Shown: one piece after another, positions 24,276 to 34,179 of the stretch
How the letters are laid out: every line of letters starts with the position of its first letter
Numbering within the stretch: the stretch's first letter is position 1
NCBI GenBank assembly: GCA_025351025.1
Contig: JANXWR010000134.1
Span: 1-38,517, forward strand
Direction: 5' to 3'
DNA length: 38,517 bases
Source of the DNA: Burkholderiales bacterium
GTDB taxonomy: Bacteria > Pseudomonadota > Gammaproteobacteria > Burkholderiales > Burkholderiaceae_C
Made by a program: the position numbers and the translations under genes
The notes under the pieces: generated by a model
Database searches by the model: none
Seen by the model: the letters and a program-made list of their open reading frames with translations, nothing else
What the model was told of the DNA's origin: nothing

Positions 24276-25481
24276 ATGACCGACATCAACCGCCGCACCG
24301 TCGTCCAGGCCCTCGGCGCCGCCGCCACGATCGGGCCGCTCTCGATCGGCTCGTCCTGGGCGCAGGCGCAGAAGGGCGACATCGTCATCGGCGCCGGCCA
24401 GCCGATCACCGGCGTGTTCGCGTTCGCCGGCGTGGCGATGAACAACGGCCTCAACGACTTCGTGCAATGGAAGAACGCGAACGGCGGTGTCCAGGGAAGG
24501 AAGCTCCGCTACGTCGTCGAGGACAGCGGCTTCAAGGTCGACCAGTCGGCGGCGATCTTCAAGAAGATCATGGCCAGCGAGAAGCCCTCCTTCTACTACT
24601 GCGACGGCACGCCGTCGGTCAAGGCCGTGGCGCAGGACGCGATCGCCTCGAACCACGTCATGACTTCGTCGACCTCGCTTGCCACCGCGGTGGCCGATCC
24701 GGTCAACATGCCGCAGCACATCGTGCCGGGCGCGACCTATCCGCGCCTGCACGAGGTGCTGATGGAGTACATCGCGCGCTCCTCGCGCGGCGCCGCGGCC
24801 AAGCCCAAGATCGCCTACGTCTACGCCGACACCGAGTTCGGCCGCGACGGTATTCCCGGCGGCAAGGCGCGCGCCGAAAAGCTCGGCCTGCCGATCGTCG
24901 CCGAGATCGTCACCAAGCAGTCGGGCGTCGACGTCACCACCGAGGTGGCGCAGCTGCGCCGCGCCAAGCCCGACATCGTCATCTTCCAGGGCTACATCCT
25001 GGCGCCCATGCCCGAGTTCGTGCGCCAGATGCGCGAGGCCGGCATGAGCCCGCAGATCATGGGCACGGCCTGGGGCCTCGACAAGCCGGCCTACGACGCG
25101 CTGGCTGGGCTCGGCGTTCGACTGACGGGCGTCAGCGCCTACCGCTACGGCCATGAGACCGACGCGCCGATGATCAACACGATGCGCGAGTACCTGGCCA
25201 AGAACCGGCCGGAAGTGAAGAACATCTCGCCGTTCTACGTGTCGACCTGGCTGACCGGCATGATCTTCGCCGAGATCGCCGACCGCTGCGTGAAGGCCAA
25301 CAAGCCCTTGCTGCTGCCCAACATGAAGGCCGCGCTCGAGTCGATGAAGGAGTGGGACAGCGGCGGCATCAGCGGCCTGCTCGTCGACCTGAGCTCGCAC
25401 CAGATTCCGGCCGGGCGCATGTACAGCTACGACCCGGACAAGAAGTCGATGGAGGCGGCGAGCGGCTGGATCAAGGTCTGA
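24276..25481 (+). CDS. Periplasmic substrate-binding protein of the LIV-type importer
   Basis: 401-aa type I periplasmic binding protein (LivK/Peripla_BP_6 type). The N-terminus MTDINRRTVVQALGAAATIG looks like a signal peptide with twin arginines, so Tat export is possible, with likely cleavage after AQA near residue 33. The mature start KGDIVIGAGQPITGVFAFAG is typical of the family, as are YVYADTEFGRDGIPG and FQGYILAPMPEFVRQM. It sets substrate specificity. Nothing in the sequence names the ligand, but homologues beside acyl-CoA ligases usually bind aromatic or alicyclic acids. ATG 24276 has AAGGAG seven bases upstream. It sits between livM (46 bp) and livF (19 bp). Confidence 0.88.
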   Translation: MTDINRRTVVQALGAAATIGPLSIGSSWAQAQKGDIVIGAGQPITGVFAFAGVAMNNGLNDFVQWKNANGGVQGRKLRYVVEDSGFKVDQSAAIFKKIMASEKPSFYYCDGTPSVKAVAQDAIASNHVMTSSTSLATAVADPVNMPQHIVPGATYPRLHEVLMEYIARSSRGAAAKPKIAYVYADTEFGRDGIPGGKARAEKLGLPIVAEIVTKQSGVDVTTEVAQLRRAKPDIVIFQGYILAPMPEFVRQMREAGMSPQIMGTAWGLDKPAYDALAGLGVRLTGVSAYRYGHETDAPMINTMREYLAKNRPEVKNISPFYVSTWLTGMIFAEIADRCVKANKPLLLPNMKAALESMKEWDSGGISGLLVDLSSHQIPAGRMYSYDPDKKSMEAASGWIKV

Positions 25482-25500
25482 TCGCGGCAGGAGCCCAGGC

Positions 25501-26310
<810 letters not shown>

Positions 26311-26321
26311 GCGAGCGATCC

Positions 26322-28148
26322 ATGACCGGCGCTGCCAATGATCTGAAGGACCTGCCGCTGCCGCAGCAGCTGCTGCATTGGGCGGGCATCCGGCCCGACG
26401 CGGTGGCGTTGCGCCAGAAGCAGTTCGGCATCTGGCAGCCGGTGACCTGGTCGGCCTATGCGCAGCAGGCGCGCTGGTTCGGCCTTGGCCTGCTGAAGCT
26501 CGGCTTCCAGCCCGGCCAGAGCGTCGCGGTGCTGGGCGAGAACAGCAAGGAATGGGTGTATGCGCAGTTCGGCATCGGCCTGGTCGGCGGCATCACCGCC
26601 GGCGTCTATCCGACCTCGCCGGCGCCCGAGGTCGAATATTTGCTCGCCTTGTCCGAGGCGCCGATCATCGTTTGCGCCGACCAGGAGCAACTCGACAAGG
26701 TGCTGTCGATCCGCGAGCGCCTGCCGCATCTGCGCGCGATCGTCGTCATCGACCCGCGCGGGCTGCGCCGCTACGATCGCACGGGACTGCACGATTTCGC
26801 CGACGTGGTCGCGTCGGGCCAGCGTTTCGAGATCGACAACTCGGCCGCTGCCGCAGCCGCGACCGTCGGACCGAAGCTCGACGACATCGGCCTGATGGTC
26901 TTCACCTCGGGCTCCACCGGCCGGCCGAAGGCGGCGATGATGAGCTGGCGCGGCCTCGGTGCGGCGGCACAGGGCCTGAACACCGCGCTGCGCTGTACCG
27001 AGCGCGACTCGCTGGTGTCGTACCTGCCGCTCTGCCACGTCGCCGAGCAGATGTTCTCGATCCACATCCCGGTCGCGACCGGCGCGGTCGTCAACTTCGC
27101 CGAGAGCCTGCGCACCGTGCAGGAAGATCTGCGCGAGCTGTCGCCGCAGATCTTCTTCGGCGTGCCGCGCATCTGGGAGAAGTTCCACGCCTCGATCCAG
27201 ACCAAAGTGCACGAGGCCGGCGGCCTGAGGCTGGCCCTGTACCAGCGCGCGATGACGGCGCTCGAGAGCGCCGCCGGACAGCCGCGTGCGAGCTGGAGCC
27301 TCGGCCAGCGGCTTCGCTGGGTTCTCTGGTACGTGCTGGTCCTGCGCGCGCTGCTCAATTTCATCGGGCTGCGTCGCTGCCGCGTCGCGATCTCGTCCGG
27401 CGCGCCGATCGCGCCGGAGATCCTCAAGTTCTTCCGCGTCCTCGGCGTACCGATCCGCGAAGCTTACGGTCTGACCGAAGCCTCGGGCGCGACCACCATC
27501 CAGTCGGGCGACGCCTCGCCGGTCGGCACGGTCGGCGTGCCGTACCCGGGCCTCGAGGTCAAGCTGGCCGACGACGGCGAGATCATGATCCGCGGCGCCT
27601 CCGTCTTTCGCGGCTACTTCAAGAACGACGAAGCGACGCGCGAAGCGATCAATGCCGAAGGGTGGCTCTGCAGCGGCGACATCGCGCGCTGGGAAGACGG
27701 GCCGAACGGCCGCGAGCTGCGCATCGTCGATCGCAAGAAGGACATCATGATCACCGCCGGCGGCAAGAACATCACGCCGTCGGAGATCGAGAACGCGCTG
27801 CGCGCTTCGTCGTACGTGCGCGAGGCGGTCGTGATCGCCGATCGCCGGCGCTTCGTCTCGGCGCTGATCCAGATCGACTTCGAGAGCGTCGGCAAGTGGG
27901 CCGAGGAGCAGGGTCTGGTCTACACGCACTTTCGCAGTCTCACCGAGTTGCCGCCGGTGCGCGAGCTGGTGCAGCGCGAGGTCGACGCGGCCAATGCGCG
28001 CATGCCGCAGGTGCAGCAGGTGCGCAAGTTCGAACTGCTCGTCAAGGAGCTCGACCACGACGACGGCGAAGTGACGGCGACGATGAAGGTGCGACGCAAG
28101 AGCATCGCCGAGAAATACGCGCACGTGATCGAGGCGATCTATGCTTGA
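26322..28148 (+). CDS. Long-chain-type acyl-CoA synthetase (AMP-forming)
   Basis: 608 aa, close to the size of eukaryotic-like long-chain acyl-CoA synthetases (FadD15/FAA type). Motifs: FTSGSTGRPKAAMMSW, the long-chain hallmark FGVPRIWEKFHA, AYGLTEASG, LCSGDIARWE, and IVDRKKDIMITAGGKNITP. The C-terminus has TMKVRRKSIAEKY in place of a classical A10 PxGK lysine motif, as is usual for this subgroup. It activates fatty or other bulky acids to CoA esters at the inner face of the membrane. It follows livF by 11 bp and overlaps the next crotonase by 8 nt. The product could feed both degradation and the downstream acyltransferases. Confidence 0.89.
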   Translation: MTGAANDLKDLPLPQQLLHWAGIRPDAVALRQKQFGIWQPVTWSAYAQQARWFGLGLLKLGFQPGQSVAVLGENSKEWVYAQFGIGLVGGITAGVYPTSPAPEVEYLLALSEAPIIVCADQEQLDKVLSIRERLPHLRAIVVIDPRGLRRYDRTGLHDFADVVASGQRFEIDNSAAAAAATVGPKLDDIGLMVFTSGSTGRPKAAMMSWRGLGAAAQGLNTALRCTERDSLVSYLPLCHVAEQMFSIHIPVATGAVVNFAESLRTVQEDLRELSPQIFFGVPRIWEKFHASIQTKVHEAGGLRLALYQRAMTALESAAGQPRASWSLGQRLRWVLWYVLVLRALLNFIGLRRCRVAISSGAPIAPEILKFFRVLGVPIREAYGLTEASGATTIQSGDASPVGTVGVPYPGLEVKLADDGEIMIRGASVFRGYFKNDEATREAINAEGWLCSGDIARWEDGPNGRELRIVDRKKDIMITAGGKNITPSEIENALRASSYVREAVVIADRRRFVSALIQIDFESVGKWAEEQGLVYTHFRSLTELPPVRELVQREVDAANARMPQVQQVRKFELLVKELDHDDGEVTATMKVRRKSIAEKYAHVIEAIYA

Positions 28149-28974
28149 AGCGAGCCCCGGCGCTCGACTCGAAACGCCGGAAGGCGGCATTGCGCTGCTG
28201 CGCCTCGACCGACCGGCTCATCTCAATGCCTTGACCGACGACACCGTCGCCGAGATCGCGCGTCTGCTCGACAAGGTCGGCGCCGATCCGAAGGTCCGCG
28301 TCCTCGTCGTCACCGGCGCCGGACGCGGCTTCTGCGCCGGCTTCGACCTCGGCCTCGCCGCCGACGCGCCGGGCAGCACCGAGCTCGGCGAGACGCCGGC
28401 CTGGATGATTCGCCAGGAGTCGTTCGCCTCGCTGGTGACGCGGCTGCGTGCGCTGCGCCAGCCGGTGATCGCGGCGGTAAACGGCCCGGCCAACGGCGCC
28501 GGGCTCGGCCTGGCGCTCGCCGCCGAGATCCGCATTGCGGGTCGGTCGGCGTCGTTCAACGCCGCCTTCGTTCGCGTCGGCATGTCGAGTTGCGACATCG
28601 GCGTGAGCTGGATCTTGCCGCGCTGCGTCGGCATGTCGCGCGCCTTCGAGATCATGCTGACCGGCCGCATGGTCGACGCGGCCGAGGCCGAGCGCATCGG
28701 CCTGGTCTCGGAGACCGTAGACGACGAGCGGCTGCTGCCGCGTGCGCTCGAGATCGCGCGCAGCATCGTCGCCAACAGCGCTTTCGGCGTCTGGATGACC
28801 AAGCGCGGCGCCTGGGCCAACGTCGAGAGCGCCAGCCTGCAGGCGGCGATCGAGCTCGAGAACCGGACCCAGATCCTGGCCCGCACCACCGGCGAGCTGG
28901 CCAAGGCTGCAGAAGCCTTGGTGTCGCGCCGCAAGCATCGCGGAAAGGACGGCCATGAGCCTGCCCGTGACTGA
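28141..28974 (+). CDS. Crotonase-family protein lacking the hydratase glutamates
   Basis: Enoyl-CoA hydratase/isomerase fold, 277 aa. The oxyanion-hole regions GAGRGFCAGFDLG and NGPANGAGLGLALAAE are clear. The positions of the two hydratase glutamates are Gly (GLGLAL) and Phe (FNAAFVRVG), whereas an Asp in SSCDIGVSWILPR lies near the Asp used by dienoyl-CoA isomerases. A whole crotonase clade has this SCDIGVS pattern, so it is a subfamily trait rather than decay. Isomerase or another crotonase reaction is more likely than simple hydration. It overlaps the synthetase by 8 nt and the next gene by 20 nt. Its position ahead of the lipid genes recalls mycobacterial echA14 beside plsB2/plsC. Confidence 0.85.
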   Translation: MLEASPGARLETPEGGIALLRLDRPAHLNALTDDTVAEIARLLDKVGADPKVRVLVVTGAGRGFCAGFDLGLAADAPGSTELGETPAWMIRQESFASLVTRLRALRQPVIAAVNGPANGAGLGLALAAEIRIAGRSASFNAAFVRVGMSSCDIGVSWILPRCVGMSRAFEIMLTGRMVDAAEAERIGLVSETVDDERLLPRALEIARSIVANSAFGVWMTKRGAWANVESASLQAAIELENRTQILARTTGELAKAAEALVSRRKHRGKDGHEPARD

Positions 28975-29806
28975 CGACGCGACGCCCGCCCCGTCGCACG
29001 TTGGCGGGCAGGGCTCCGATCTGGTTCTGCTGCACGGCCTGGGTGGGACCTGGGAAGTGTGGAAGCCCGTCATCCCGGGGCTCGAAGCGCGCCATCGCGT
29101 GATCGCGCTGACGCTGCCCGGACACTACGGCGGTCCGGACTACCGGGGCGACGGCGATGCCTCCGTGGCCGGCCTCGCCGATCAGCTCATCGAGACGCTT
29201 CGCGCACAAAGCATCACGCAGGCCCACGTCGCCGGCAACTCGCTGGGCGGCTGGCTTGCGATCGAGTTGGCGCGGCGTGGCTTCGCACGATCGGTGACGG
29301 CGTTCTCGCCGGCCGGCGGCTGGCGCAGCGACGACGACTACCGCGCTATCTCGATCCGCTTTCGCATCGCCTACGCGCTGATCGGCGTGATCCTGTTCGT
29401 GGCCACGCTGTTTTCCAACTCGACCTGGCTGCGCAAGGTCCTGACCAAGCAGACGATGGAGCACGGCGAGCGCCTCAGCGCTGCCGACTTTCTCGGTGCG
29501 CTCAAGGCCATGGCGAAGACGCGCATCTTTCGCGCGCTGCTGCGAACCATGGGCCGCGACGGCCCGGTCGCGCCGCTCGATCCGGGCCGCGTGCCGGTGC
29601 GCGTCGCCTGGGGCGGCTGCGACGCCGTGATTCCGTACCGGCGCTACGGCGAGCTGTTCGGCGAGCGCATCGTCGGCGTAGAAGAGACGACCGTCGAGGG
29701 CGTCGGCCACGTGCCGATGCTCGACGAGCCGGCGCGCGTCACAGCAAGCATCCTCGACGTGACGACGCGGGTCGACGCGGCGGCCGTGCACGGAGCGGCG
29801 GCCTGA
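28955..29806 (+). CDS. Alpha/beta hydrolase
   Basis: 283-aa alpha/beta-hydrolase fold. The oxyanion segment is LLHGLGGTWEVWKP, the nucleophile elbow GNSLGGW, the acidic residue probably in WGGCDAVIP, and the His in VEGVGHVPMLDEP. An internal hydrophobic stretch (IAYALIGVILFVATLF) in the cap region suggests membrane association. Likely substrates are lipid or acyl esters; a lipase, esterase or C-C hydrolase role cannot be separated by sequence. ATG 28955 has GGAAAGGA upstream although it overlaps the crotonase by 20 nt, and its TGA shares a base with the plsB start. Context suggests lipid metabolism. Confidence 0.85.
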   Translation: MSLPVTDDATPAPSHVGGQGSDLVLLHGLGGTWEVWKPVIPGLEARHRVIALTLPGHYGGPDYRGDGDASVAGLADQLIETLRAQSITQAHVAGNSLGGWLAIELARRGFARSVTAFSPAGGWRSDDDYRAISIRFRIAYALIGVILFVATLFSNSTWLRKVLTKQTMEHGERLSAADFLGALKAMAKTRIFRALLRTMGRDGPVAPLDPGRVPVRVAWGGCDAVIPYRRYGELFGERIVGVEETTVEGVGHVPMLDEPARVTASILDVTTRVDAAAVHGAAA

Positions 29807-31635
29807 TGGCGACGCTGCGCGACATGCTGCGCTCGCGCAGCCGCAACGCCAAGCACGTGCTTGCCACCGAGCGCTTCAACAACCAGCTCGCGCTCGTCGC
29901 CGAGCGACTGAAGCGTCCGCTCGCCGAAGTGAAGAAGGAAGCGCGCGTCGGCATGCACGAGATCGCCTCGACGCAAAACCTCGCCTTCACGGCGATGTGG
30001 GACCATGGTCTCGGCCCGATGCACACGCGGGCCTGGACGATCGACGTCGACCAGCCCGGCATCCGCAACCTCAAGCGCCTCAACAAGAACTCGTCGCTGG
30101 TCTTCCTGCCGACGCATCGCAGCTACGCCGACGCCTTCATCCTGACGCAGACGCTTCGCGAGAACGGCCTGCCGCGCAACTACATCCTGGGCGGCGATAA
30201 CCTCGGCTTCTTTCCGCTCGGCACGATCCTGCGCAACGCCGGCGGCGTGCTGATGCGACGCAGCTTCCAGGACGACGAGGTCTACAAGTTCGTGGTCCGC
30301 GAGTACCTCGGCTACCTGGCGGCGAACGGCCACAACCTCGAGTGGTACATGGAAGGCGGGCGCTCGCGCACCGGCAAGCTCCGGCCGCCGAAGTACGGAC
30401 TCTTGCGCTACCTCGTCGATGCGATCGAGAGCGGCGTCGCCGACGACATGCTGCTGGTGCCGGTCTCCATGACCTACGACCAGCTGCACGAGATCGGCGT
30501 CATGGCCGCCGAAGAAGCCGGCGCCAAGAAGGCGAAGGAGGGCTTGCGCTGGCTGGCCGACTATGCGCGCATGCAGCGCAGGTGGATTGGCACCGCCTAC
30601 GTGCGCTTCGGCGAGCCGCTGTCGCTGAAGGCTGCCCTGCGCAACGCCGACGCCGAGCACGGGGGCGGCCGCTGGACGGTCGAGAAGATCGCTTTCGAGG
30701 TCTTCGAGCGCATTAACCGCGTCACGCCGGTGACGGCGCCGGCGCTGGTCACGCTGGCGCTGCTCGGCGTCGGCGATCGCGGCCTGACGCTGGGCGAAGT
30801 GCATCGCCTGGTCGAGCCCTTGCGGGCCTATGCGGCGCAGCGCGGCTTGCCGACGGCACAGCTCGACCAGATCAAGGGCGAGAAGGGCTTGGCCGAGGTG
30901 CTCGCGGCGCTCGCCGCCTCGGGCGTCGTGCTCGGCTTCATGGGGGGGACCGAGCCGATCTACGGCATCAACCCGGGCCAGCATTCGGTCGCCGCCTTCT
31001 ATCGCAACAGCGCGATCCATTGGTTCGTCAATCGCGCGATCACCGAGCTGGCCTGGTTCATGGAGCTGGGCACCACGGCCAAGGACCCGCTGCCGCAGGC
31101 CTGGCAGCGCGGCTTCGCGCTGCGCGACCTGCTCAAGTTCGATTTCTTCTTCAGCGACCGCGACACCTTCGCCGAGGAGATCAAGGCCGAGATGCGCCTG
31201 CTCGACCCCGAGTTCAAGGCGCGTGCCGCCGATCCCGAGACGCGTCTCGAGACCTTGCGCCGCGCCCCTTTCCTGGTCGCGCATCGGGCCCTGACAGCGT
31301 TTCTCGAGGCGTACTACGTCGTCGCCGACCGGCTCGCCGCGCATCCTGTCGACGCGCCGGTCGAGAAGGCGACTTTCATCGACGAGTGCGTCAACGTCGG
31401 CAAGCAATACCTTCTGCAGCACCGGCTGCAGAACCCCGAGTGCGTCTCGAAGGAGCTGTTCGGCAACGCCATGCAGCTGGCCGCCAACCGCAACCTGCTC
31501 AAGCCCGGCGATCCGACCCTGGCCGCGCGCCGCGCCGAGTTCGCAGCCGAGCTGGCGGCGCTGGTCGTCGCCGTCGGTGCCATCGACGCGCTCGACCGCG
31601 AGCGGCTGCCCGCGCGACTGGGAGTGACTGCATGA
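29806..31635 (+). CDS. plsB: Glycerol-3-phosphate 1-O-acyltransferase (PlsB)
   Basis: Acyl-CoA-dependent transferase forming lysophosphatidic acid from sn-glycerol-3-phosphate, 609 aa (shorter than E. coli PlsB, closer to other proteobacterial or mycobacterial forms). Conserved acyltransferase blocks: HRSYAD (HX4D, near residue 104), GGDNLGFFPLGTILRNAGGVLMRR (block II), EGGRSRTGKL (block III, near 182) and VPVSMTYD (block IV). Peripheral inner-membrane enzyme. ATG 29806 overlaps the previous stop (TGATG), and its own stop overlaps the next start (ATGA). The track ORF begins in the hydrolase gene and must be trimmed. First committed step of the lipid module. Confidence 0.92.
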   Translation: MATLRDMLRSRSRNAKHVLATERFNNQLALVAERLKRPLAEVKKEARVGMHEIASTQNLAFTAMWDHGLGPMHTRAWTIDVDQPGIRNLKRLNKNSSLVFLPTHRSYADAFILTQTLRENGLPRNYILGGDNLGFFPLGTILRNAGGVLMRRSFQDDEVYKFVVREYLGYLAANGHNLEWYMEGGRSRTGKLRPPKYGLLRYLVDAIESGVADDMLLVPVSMTYDQLHEIGVMAAEEAGAKKAKEGLRWLADYARMQRRWIGTAYVRFGEPLSLKAALRNADAEHGGGRWTVEKIAFEVFERINRVTPVTAPALVTLALLGVGDRGLTLGEVHRLVEPLRAYAAQRGLPTAQLDQIKGEKGLAEVLAALAASGVVLGFMGGTEPIYGINPGQHSVAAFYRNSAIHWFVNRAITELAWFMELGTTAKDPLPQAWQRGFALRDLLKFDFFFSDRDTFAEEIKAEMRLLDPEFKARAADPETRLETLRRAPFLVAHRALTAFLEAYYVVADRLAAHPVDAPVEKATFIDECVNVGKQYLLQHRLQNPECVSKELFGNAMQLAANRNLLKPGDPTLAARRAEFAAELAALVVAVGAIDALDRERLPARLGVTA

Positions 31636-33074
31636 CGGCCGAGCTCGACACCGCGCTCGAAGCGATTGCGCAGAGCCCCGAAGGCGCGCAAATCGGCGCC
31701 TTCTTCGACTACGACGGCACCTTGATCGACGGCTATTCGGCCGGCGCCTATTTCACCGACCGCCTGCGCCGCGGCGACATGGGCGTGGGCGAGCTGCTCG
31801 ATACCGTGAAGATGGTTCGCAAAGGCGACCTCAGCGACGCCGAGTTCGCCGACGTCATCGGCAAGGGCATCCTCGACTGGGCCGGCCTGACCGAAGACGA
31901 GATGCGCGCTCTGTGGCGGCGGCTCTTCGCCTCGTCGACGGGTGCGACGCTGTTCCCCGAGACCTGGAAGCTGGTGCATGCGCATCAGAAGCAGGGCCAC
32001 ACGGTAGCGATCGCTTCGTCGGCCACGCTCTATCAGATCGAGCCGCTGGCCGAGATCTACGGCATCGATCACATCCTGTGCACGCGTGCCCGCGTACGCA
32101 AGGGCAAGCTCACGGGCGGGATGATCGGTGCGCCGATGTGGGGCCAGGGCAAGGCCGATGGTGTCACCGCCTTCGCCAAGGCCCAAGGCATCGACCTGAA
32201 GGTCAGCTTCGGCTACGCCAACGGCAACGAGGACATCGCCTTCCTGCGCAGCCTCGGCCATGCGAACGCGGTGCAGCCCAAGCCCCTGCTCGAACAGACC
32301 GCCACCGAGGCGGGCTGGCCGGTTCTGCACTTCGACCGTCGCAACCGCGGCACGCCGCAGGCGATGGCACGCACCGTCGGCGCCTACGGCGCGATGGCGG
32401 CGGCCTTTCTCGCCGGCCTGGGGCTGGCCAAGGCGACCGGAAAGACGCGCCGCGCCGTCGACCTCATCACCTCGGTCGCGAGCGACGCGGCGCTGGCGGT
32501 GCTCGGTGTCGACGTCGAGGTGATTGGCGAGGAGAACCTGTGGTCGAACCGGCCCTGCGTTTTCATCATCAATCACCAGAGCAAGATTGACATGTTCCTG
32601 ATGATGTATTTGATCCGTCGCGGCTTCACCGGCGTGGCCAAGAAGGAAGCAGCGAACACGCCGGGCTTCGGCACCTTCATGCGCATGGCCGACATGGCCT
32701 TCATCGACCGCGCCCACACCGGCAAGGCGATCGATGCGCTCAAGCCGGCCGTCGATCGTCTCAAGCAGGGCCTGTGCGTGGCGATCGCCCCCGAAGGCAC
32801 CCGCTCCTGGTCGCCGCAGGTCGGGCCGTTCAAGAAGGGCGCCTTCCACATGGCGCGCCAGGCCGGCGTGCCGGTGGTGCCGGTCGTCATCCGCAACGCC
32901 GGCGAGGTGATGGGCCGCAACGACCAGACGATGCGCTCGGGCAAAGTGCAGGTGGCGGTGCTGGCGCCGGTGCACGTCGAGCACTGGAAGCTCGAGGACA
33001 TGGAAGCGCGCGTCGCCGAAGTGAGGCAGCAGTTCGTCGACACGCTCGAGCACTGGCCGGAGAAGACGGCATGA
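31632..33074 (+). CDS. plsC: HAD-IB phosphatase / 1-acylglycerol-3-phosphate acyltransferase fusion
   Basis: 480-aa bifunctional protein. Residues 20-230 are a HAD-IB (SerB-like) hydrolase: [11 protein letters not shown] with both Asp, [12 protein letters not shown] as motif II, and [12 protein letters not shown] as motif IV. A hydrophobic stretch near 255-275 follows, then a PlsC domain with NHQSKID (HX4D, near residue 315), FIDRAH and APEGTRS. PlsC makes phosphatidic acid. The HAD half might dephosphorylate a lipid phosphate, which would give diacylglycerol for the WS/DGAT downstream; this is inference, and HAD substrates are not readable from sequence. Mycobacterial PlsC (Rv2483c) has the same architecture. 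Starts at ATG 31632, overlapping plsB by 4 nt. Confidence 0.9.
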   Translation: MTAELDTALEAIAQSPEGAQIGAFFDYDGTLIDGYSAGAYFTDRLRRGDMGVGELLDTVKMVRKGDLSDAEFADVIGKGILDWAGLTEDEMRALWRRLFASSTGATLFPETWKLVHAHQKQGHTVAIASSATLYQIEPLAEIYGIDHILCTRARVRKGKLTGGMIGAPMWGQGKADGVTAFAKAQGIDLKVSFGYANGNEDIAFLRSLGHANAVQPKPLLEQTATEAGWPVLHFDRRNRGTPQAMARTVGAYGAMAAAFLAGLGLAKATGKTRRAVDLITSVASDAALAVLGVDVEVIGEENLWSNRPCVFIINHQSKIDMFLMMYLIRRGFTGVAKKEAANTPGFGTFMRMADMAFIDRAHTGKAIDALKPAVDRLKQGLCVAIAPEGTRSWSPQVGPFKKGAFHMARQAGVPVVPVVIRNAGEVMGRNDQTMRSGKVQVAVLAPVHVEHWKLEDMEARVAEVRQQFVDTLEHWPEKTA

Positions 33075-33084
33075 GGGCCGATCG

Positions 33085-34092
33085 ATGAGCCGGCCGATCC
33101 GCGTCGCCGTGCTCGGTGCCGGCTCCTGGGGCACGACGGTCGGCTCGCTGGCCGCGCGCAACGCCGAGACCGTGCTCTGGGCGCGCCGCGCCGAGACGGC
33201 CGAGCAGGTCGCACGCGAGCATCGCAACGATGCCTACCTGAAGGGCCTCGCACTGCACCCGGCCTTGCGCGCGACCGCGCTGCTCGACGAAGCCGTGTGC
33301 GACTGCGACGTCCTCGTCGTCGGTGTGCCGTCGCACAGCTTTCGCGAGACGCTGAAAGCGGTCGCGCCGCTGCTGCGTCCGTGGGTGCCGGTGTTGAGCC
33401 TCGCCAAGGGCCTGGAGCAGGGCAGCCAGCAGCGCATGACGCAGATCATTCACGAAGAGCTGCCCGGTCATCCGGCGGGGCTGCTCGCCGGACCCAACAT
33501 CGCGCGCGAGGTACTGCAGGGCCTGGCCGCCGCCGCGGTGCTGGCGATGCCCGATGCGGAAGTCGCGCGCGCGCTGCAGCCGCTCTTCGCGAGCCCGGTG
33601 TTTCGCGTCTACACCAACACCGACGTGATCGGCTGCGAGCTCGGCGGCCCGCTCAAGAACGTGATCGCGATCTCCGCCGGCATGGCCGACGGGCTCGGCG
33701 TCGGCGAGAACACGCGGGCGATGGTCATCACGCGCGGGCTCGCCGAGATCACCCGTCTCGGCGTCGCGCTCGGCGGCGCGGCCGAGACCTTCTCGGGACT
33801 GACCGGCCTCGGCGACCTGCTCACCACCTGCATGAGCCCGCTGTCGCGCAATCGCCAGGTCGGCGAGCAGTTCGCGAAAGGGCGCACCACCGCCGAGATC
33901 GTCGCCTCGATGAACATGGTCGCCGAGGGCATCAAGACGAGCAGCGTCGTCATGGACCTGGCCGGCAAGCTCGGCATCGAGATGCCGATCGCTGCCGAGG
34001 TCGCGGCCGTGGTCAAGGGCGAGCGCGGGGCGGTCCAGGCCTTCCGCGGCCTGCGGCGCCTGGCGCCCAGCGCCGAGCGAGGCGTCGCATGA
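33085..34092 (+). CDS. gpsA: NAD(P)-dependent glycerol-3-phosphate dehydrogenase (GpsA)
   Basis: 335 aa. Reduces dihydroxyacetone phosphate to sn-glycerol-3-phosphate, the backbone for PlsB. The dinucleotide motif GAGSWGT is at residues 11-17, then [18 protein letters not shown], the catalytic Lys in [10 protein letters not shown], and the substrate-binding [12 protein letters not shown] and SRNRQVGEQ. All family blocks are intact. It begins 10 bp after the plsC fusion, and its stop overlaps a tiny basic ORF. Placing it inside the acyltransferase operon gives a self-contained supply of G3P for glycerolipid synthesis. Whether it is the only gpsA of the genome cannot be seen. Confidence 0.93.
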   Translation: MSRPIRVAVLGAGSWGTTVGSLAARNAETVLWARRAETAEQVAREHRNDAYLKGLALHPALRATALLDEAVCDCDVLVVGVPSHSFRETLKAVAPLLRPWVPVLSLAKGLEQGSQQRMTQIIHEELPGHPAGLLAGPNIAREVLQGLAAAAVLAMPDAEVARALQPLFASPVFRVYTNTDVIGCELGGPLKNVIAISAGMADGLGVGENTRAMVITRGLAEITRLGVALGGAAETFSGLTGLGDLLTTCMSPLSRNRQVGEQFAKGRTTAEIVASMNMVAEGIKTSSVVMDLAGKLGIEMPIAAEVAAVVKGERGAVQAFRGLRRLAPSAERGVA

Positions 34093-34166
34093 ACCGCCGC
34101 AACCTTCCTGCAACGAAAGTCGCGGCGCGCAAGGCGAAAGCCGCGCCGACGAGCCAATCCCTTTGA
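34089..34166 (+). CDS. Tiny basic ORF (25 aa) between gpsA and WS/DGAT
   Basis: ATG 34089 overlaps the gpsA stop (ATGA) and encodes 25 residues, [20 protein letters not shown] plus five more, then TGA. The composition (Lys/Arg/Ala/Pro) resembles the basic C-terminal tail of the following acyltransferase. It could be a coupling ORF that carries ribosomes from gpsA to WS/DGAT (13-bp gap), or a small granule/membrane-surface peptide. No homologue is recognised, and a chance reading of the spacer cannot be excluded. Confidence 0.3.
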   Translation: MNRRNLPATKVAARKAKAAPTSQSL

Positions 34167-34179
34167 GAAGCGAAGCCCG

